Assembly (NCBI GenBank): GCA_023512835.1
Contig: CM042085.1
Location: forward strand, 30,489,812 to 30,553,811
DNA: 64,000 bases
Source: Taxillus chinensis
Lineage: Eukaryota; Streptophyta; Magnoliopsida; Santalales; Loranthaceae
Reading direction: 5' to 3'
Numbering within the stretch: the first letter of the stretch is position 1; each line of letters starts with the position of its first letter. The notes under the pieces were generated by a model. The model was given only the letters and a program-made list of their open reading frames with translations, had not been told where the DNA came from and made no database searches. Of the stretch, positions 60,601 to 64,000 are shown piece by piece. Made by a program: the position numbers and the translations under genes.

Positions 60601-60900
60601 CCATAACCAACTATCTTCATCTGTTGCTTTCGTGAGGAAGCATACGAGGTCGAAGAATTATTTCTTAAGACCACCGAGTATATGTCCCCATCTCTTGATC
60701 CGGATAACTTAACATCTCCAGGATAAGTTTTCTCTTCTTGTACGGGTGTTGGACAAAAAGGAAACAAGAAATCCTTTGTCACATAGTTTACTGACACTTA
60801 GCAAATTATGCTTTAAACCTTCGACTAGTGCAACTTTAGTGATTGATACACGGCCGTTAGTTAAAGTGCCATACCCGACGTCTTACCTTTGCCGTTGTCG
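57700..60900 (-). pseudogene. Element II pol (integrase, RT, RNase H), frameshifted
   Basis: The order on the minus strand is as follows. The pre-integrase domain (KHNLLS, then SGSRDGDIYSVVL) lies at 60840-60580. Integrase has its first Asp in VVIDDFTRYT (about 60335-60360, followed by a stop), the second in IRSDHGTN (about 60210-60240) and Glu in NGVDERKNRT (about 60080-60110). A Ser/Thr/Pro-rich linker is at 59758-59324. RT starts with [10 protein letters not shown] at 59240. The YQMDVKSAFLNGDLQ block is at 58880-58840, shifted in frame. YVDD lies at 58622-58611 in an intact stretch, 58637-58218. RNase H includes CDNTSAIAIS near 57905 and KHIEVRYHFIRD. The polyprotein is broken in at least four places and lacks gag and protease. 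Confidence 0.85.
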
Positions 60901-60913
60901 CCATATGAAATTG

Positions 60914-62110
60914 ATGGTCCCTTGGAGCCTAAAGGGGGGGGGTGAATAGGCTCTTATTCGAACTCTTTCTTTTCTCTCAAGACACAAAGACTTATCTAGT
61001 TTAAGTGATAATATCACCGGGAAGATAACCAGATAATGGAAGTATTTTGTTTTATTATCACAAAGTGATTACAACAAAATAAAAGCAAACACTCTCTTAC
61101 ACTCGTTTACAACTTTGAATTCACACACTAGCCAAGTGCCTTTTCTATTTTTGCACTTCTTCGCTCTCGCTCGGTCTCTTTACAAGAAGTATAAGTATGA
61201 ATATTTATACAAAACATTCCTAAGAGACAACCTTGGAACTTGAAGTTCCGGAATGCGTTCCGCACTAACTATCCCTCGGTAATCTATCCGCCTTGGACCG
61301 CTGCGGATTGTGGAGCTCAAGATCTTGGATTTGAAGAGTATAAGTGTCTTTGTGAGTTCCGAGATACAATTAAGGTTGTGTCCACATATCCGGATGATCC
61401 ACGTGTAAGATTCTTCTTGTTCTAAATGCATTCTTCTTACATCGGGACAGCACGAGCCGATAACTTTAAATGCGGTTTCATTGGAGCGATGTCTTCTTGG
61501 TCCGGTGTAATTTTCCTTACTCCGTAGTTAATGAAGCTCGGAACCTTACTCCGTGTCGGTGGTTGCTTACTCCGTATCTATTCAGTACTAGAATCCTCAG
61601 TCCGTGTCAGCGCTTCCTTACTCCGCATGTAAGTTCCTTACTCCGTATGTAAGTTCCTTACTCCGTATGTAAGTTCCTTACTCCGTGTGTAAGTTCCTTA
61701 CTCCGTGTGTAAGTTCCTTACTCCGTATGTAAGTTCCTTACTCCGTATGTAAGTTCCTTACTCCGTATGTAAGTTCCTTACTCCGTGTGTAAGTTCCTTA
61801 CTCCGTATGTAAGTTCCTTACTCCGGGCGAGTAATAAGTCCGGATTCCTTACTCCGCATCTATTTTCCTTACTCCGCACTTATTTTCCTTACTCCGCACT
61901 TATTGTTACTTGGTTATTTACCAAGTGTTTGACGACACTAACTCTTGTCCTGGATCAGGATTATGTATCCTGTCCTTAGCTTTGCTCTCACGAGTGCATC
62001 TTTGGATTAGTGACATACCTTCGCAATGATCAAATAAACACAAAAGATCTCGAGATCAAATTACATAAGGCTTTAACGGCATTATCCAAATTCCTGGGTT
62101 TGATCCAACA
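60914..62110 (-). repeat. LTR shared by elements II and III
   Basis: The minus strand starts TGTTGGATCAAACCC at 62110 and ends near GGCTCCAAGGGACC at about 60914, about 1.2 kb. It is preceded by a polypurine tract and an extra ORF (element III side). It is followed by pol (element II side). It thus serves as 3' LTR of III and 5' LTR of II. It contains ten adjacent copies of the 20-bp unit. The primer site is lost at the deletion joint. Confidence 0.82.
61613..61830. repeat. 20-bp tandem array in the shared LTR
   Basis: Ten head-to-tail units, GTAAGTTCCTTACTCCGTAT with CGTGT and CGCAT variants, lie in one uninterrupted block. The 3' LTR of element II has nine units in two blocks. The arrays therefore expanded or rearranged independently after insertion. 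Confidence 0.92.
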
Positions 62111-64000
62111 ATCTCCCCAATTATGGATATGCCTAAACCCTTTGTAATATGATCTGGTAAGCAGCATGAAACGAATATCATACGAAATATACACCACAAC
62201 CAATTTCATTGATCAGCAACTAAATACGGATCAGCCTTAATACTGATTTTTCACTAAGGTACATAAGGCTTACTATACTTGAAGATCATAGTTGTCGCTT
62301 CTCTCTTAGCTCCATTGTCTGTGCCGATCGTAAAGGTGGAGTGTTGGCTCCAATGTTTGTCCACGATTAGAGAACGATTTGATGAAATGACAAACAAAGG
62401 CTCCCAGTATCTCCATCCAGTTTGTTGTGGCACTTGCTTCTTGCCCCGGAATGTCGCCTTGAGTTTCTCGGTAGAGCGCAGGGGTGTGATACCCAACTCT
62501 TCATATAGTCCGGCTTTCTTCACGGCTTCGGTTAGTCGAGACACAGGGTTCCCATTGATTCTTCCTAACGAAGTGCTCCACAATCCGATGAGAATCAATG
62601 AGAATCATCTGCTTGGATTGAATCATGAAGACGGCCATCATGAAGTGTGGCGACATGATCCGTACGGAATGAGGATGGTTGAGAGAGTTTTCCATGGCTT
62701 GCTATCTTCAGCGATTCCGTCGATGTAAGTCTGAATTAACTCCACACCGGGAAGATAGCCCTCATTCCAACATGGCGAACTTCAAACAAGTGCCCATCTT
62801 CGTAAAGAGATGGAAACGGCCTCATCTCCATTTTAGCGACTCTCGAGAAGTTATCAATGTCTTCTGTAGTAAAGAGTCCTTTCTCCGAACAAAGAGTCCG
62901 AATGTCGGACGGAGAGAAAGGATACATTTCGAAAAGACATCGTCTCTCGTGACGACGCAAAGATAGGCCTTCATTGCCTTGCGAAGCTTCCATCCGCATC
63001 GGACGGGTCAAACTCCGCATAGGATGGGAGGAAGGTACCAGTGCGGATGAAGAGGATGGAGGAGGAGCTGGAGATGCGATGAGGAGCTAGGTTGAGAGAA
63101 GCGGCTTCGTTTGGGAATTTGAACTCCCCAAAACCGGTGGCAGGTCGCTTCTCGGTCCGGGAAGATGGTTGTGGGGCGAAGGAGTAGATGGATCGGATGA
63201 CACTTTCTCCCCCGGTTTGGCGGATCGCCGGGAAGCAACGGGAGGACGAGCCATCGTATGCGCCAGATCCGCGAAGGAAGTAGACGGTGAATGAACGGAG
63301 GTGGCGACAAGATCCATTTTCTCGCTCAATGGAAGTGGAGGAGTCGGTGAGGGCGGAGAGTAGTTGGGCGCCGAGGGCATCAACTTTGGCGGCGATGGCG
63401 GAAATTTGGGCGCTTTGAGCGTGAGCATGGCGGTCACTGAGCGGAAAGCACGGATCGGGTGGACCGTGCCAAAGAGGCACGCCCAAGGGCTAACTCTGGA
63501 GCTTTGGAGGACTCCCCGCATGAACAGGAGCAGGAGTGCGGTGGGCGGAGGAGTCCGCAGGAGTAACGGCAGCAGAAGGGAGCATCCGGAGCATCGAGGC
63601 ATCCGGGAGCTTCGGAGGCATCCGGAGCATTGGAGGCATCCGGAGCAAGAGACCCGCTTGACCAGACAAGTCAACTACGGGAATCGCGGCGGCAGGAGAA
63701 GAGGGCCCGGCCTTAGCGGGAGAAGGACTTCGGGTAGCAGGGGCTGGGCCGAGGGTGTAGGGAACGACACATCGGGAATGGCGGCCGGCGTAAGAAAGCC
63801 GTGGTCCAGTTCCGGATGATCATAGTCTCCGGGGATTGGGTATTGCGTGTGTAAAACACCCGGAGATCGTTGTCGGGAATGGAGGAGGTGTGGGCTAAGG
63901 CGAAACGGAGCCGGAGGTCCGTTAAGGTGACGGCGGAGAGATGGTCAAGGTAATCTCGGGGTTGAGGTAGAGGAGGCAAGGGGGCTTCAGGAGAAGCAGC
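62111..64000 (-). mobile_element. Element III: 3' part of a Copia retrotransposon (cut by window edge)
   Basis: A polypurine tract (62120-62111, minus strand ATTGGGGAGAT) and the C-terminal two thirds of an extra ORF lie upstream of the shared LTR. They match 53105-55000 of element II closely, with many 1-4 nt indels. The rest of the element lies beyond 64000. Confidence 0.8.
62254..64000 (-). pseudogene. Element III extra ORF, partial and frameshifted
   Basis: This aligns along its length with 53265-55000. The words MPPLPQPRDYLDHLSAVTL, FALAHTSSIPD, VFYTRNTQSPE, HTMARPPVASRRSAKP and VVEHFVRKNQWE are nearly identical in translation. It is split over several frames by small indels (around 63710, 63090, 62740 and 62500). 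The N-terminal domain lies outside the window. Function is unknown, as for the element II copy. Confidence 0.75.

Larger units (their letters stand above)
51935..62110 (-). mobile_element. Element II: gag-less Copia retrotransposon, SIRE/Maximus-like
   Basis: Read on the minus strand, the order is 5' LTR (62110-60914), pre-integrase, integrase, RT and RNase H (60900-57700), spacer, extra ORF (55952-53265), polypurine tract (53116-53105) and 3' LTR (53104-51935, truncated). Its two LTRs are very similar in long stretches, so insertion was fairly recent. Gag and the protease active site are missing: the LTR end joins directly to the protease C-terminal coding region. Pol contains frameshifts. 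The element would need proteins supplied by relatives to move. Confidence 0.82.

Overview
The window is nuclear DNA from a flowering plant, probably a eudicot. Genes contain GT-AG introns, intergenic DNA is AT-rich and full of microsatellites, and every recognisable gene has its closest relatives in plants. No prokaryotic gene organisation is present. I recognise four intact-looking host genes: a LUC7-like U1 snRNP protein (3469-5912, minus), a GONST3-type GDP-sugar transporter (17819-18952, minus), a TIP5;1-type aquaporin (21390-22609, plus) and mitochondrial ribosomal protein bL9m (23182-25311, minus). They are housekeeping or membrane genes with no shared pathway.

Layout. 1-8.6 kb: the LUC7-like gene in AT-rich flanks, with dispersed repeats. 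8.65-10.75 kb: a 2.1 kb solo LTR with a perfect 5-bp target-site duplication. 11.3-12.1 kb: a terminal-inverted-repeat element with a GC-rich core. 12.26-34.2 kb: a local duplication array of one gene block. Copy A holds a 3' fragment of the sugar transporter fused to a dead bL9m. Copy B holds the three intact genes. Copy C holds scraps of the aquaporin plus its 3' flank. Transposons are inserted throughout the array. They include a Tourist-like MITE with a visible empty site in the sister copy, and a 2.7 kb hAT-type element (8-bp duplication) containing a giant AT-rich palindrome. 34.2-39.4 kb: decayed LTR-like DNA.

39.4-64 kb: three Copia retrotransposons that look like the SIRE/Maximus clade, with an extra env-position ORF between pol and the 3' LTR. 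Element I (plus strand) is badly decayed. Element II (minus) has pol but has lost gag and protease. Element III (minus) runs off the right edge. II and III appear to share one LTR. The 3' LTRs of I and II meet tail to tail in a large inverted repeat. The LTRs carry a 20-bp tandem array whose unit contains a small hairpin.

Limits: all homology calls come from reading translated sequence and family knowledge, without searches. Exons come from GT/AG sites and frame continuity. The right 25 kb shows many 1-4 nt indels between otherwise similar copies, which may be decay or assembly error.
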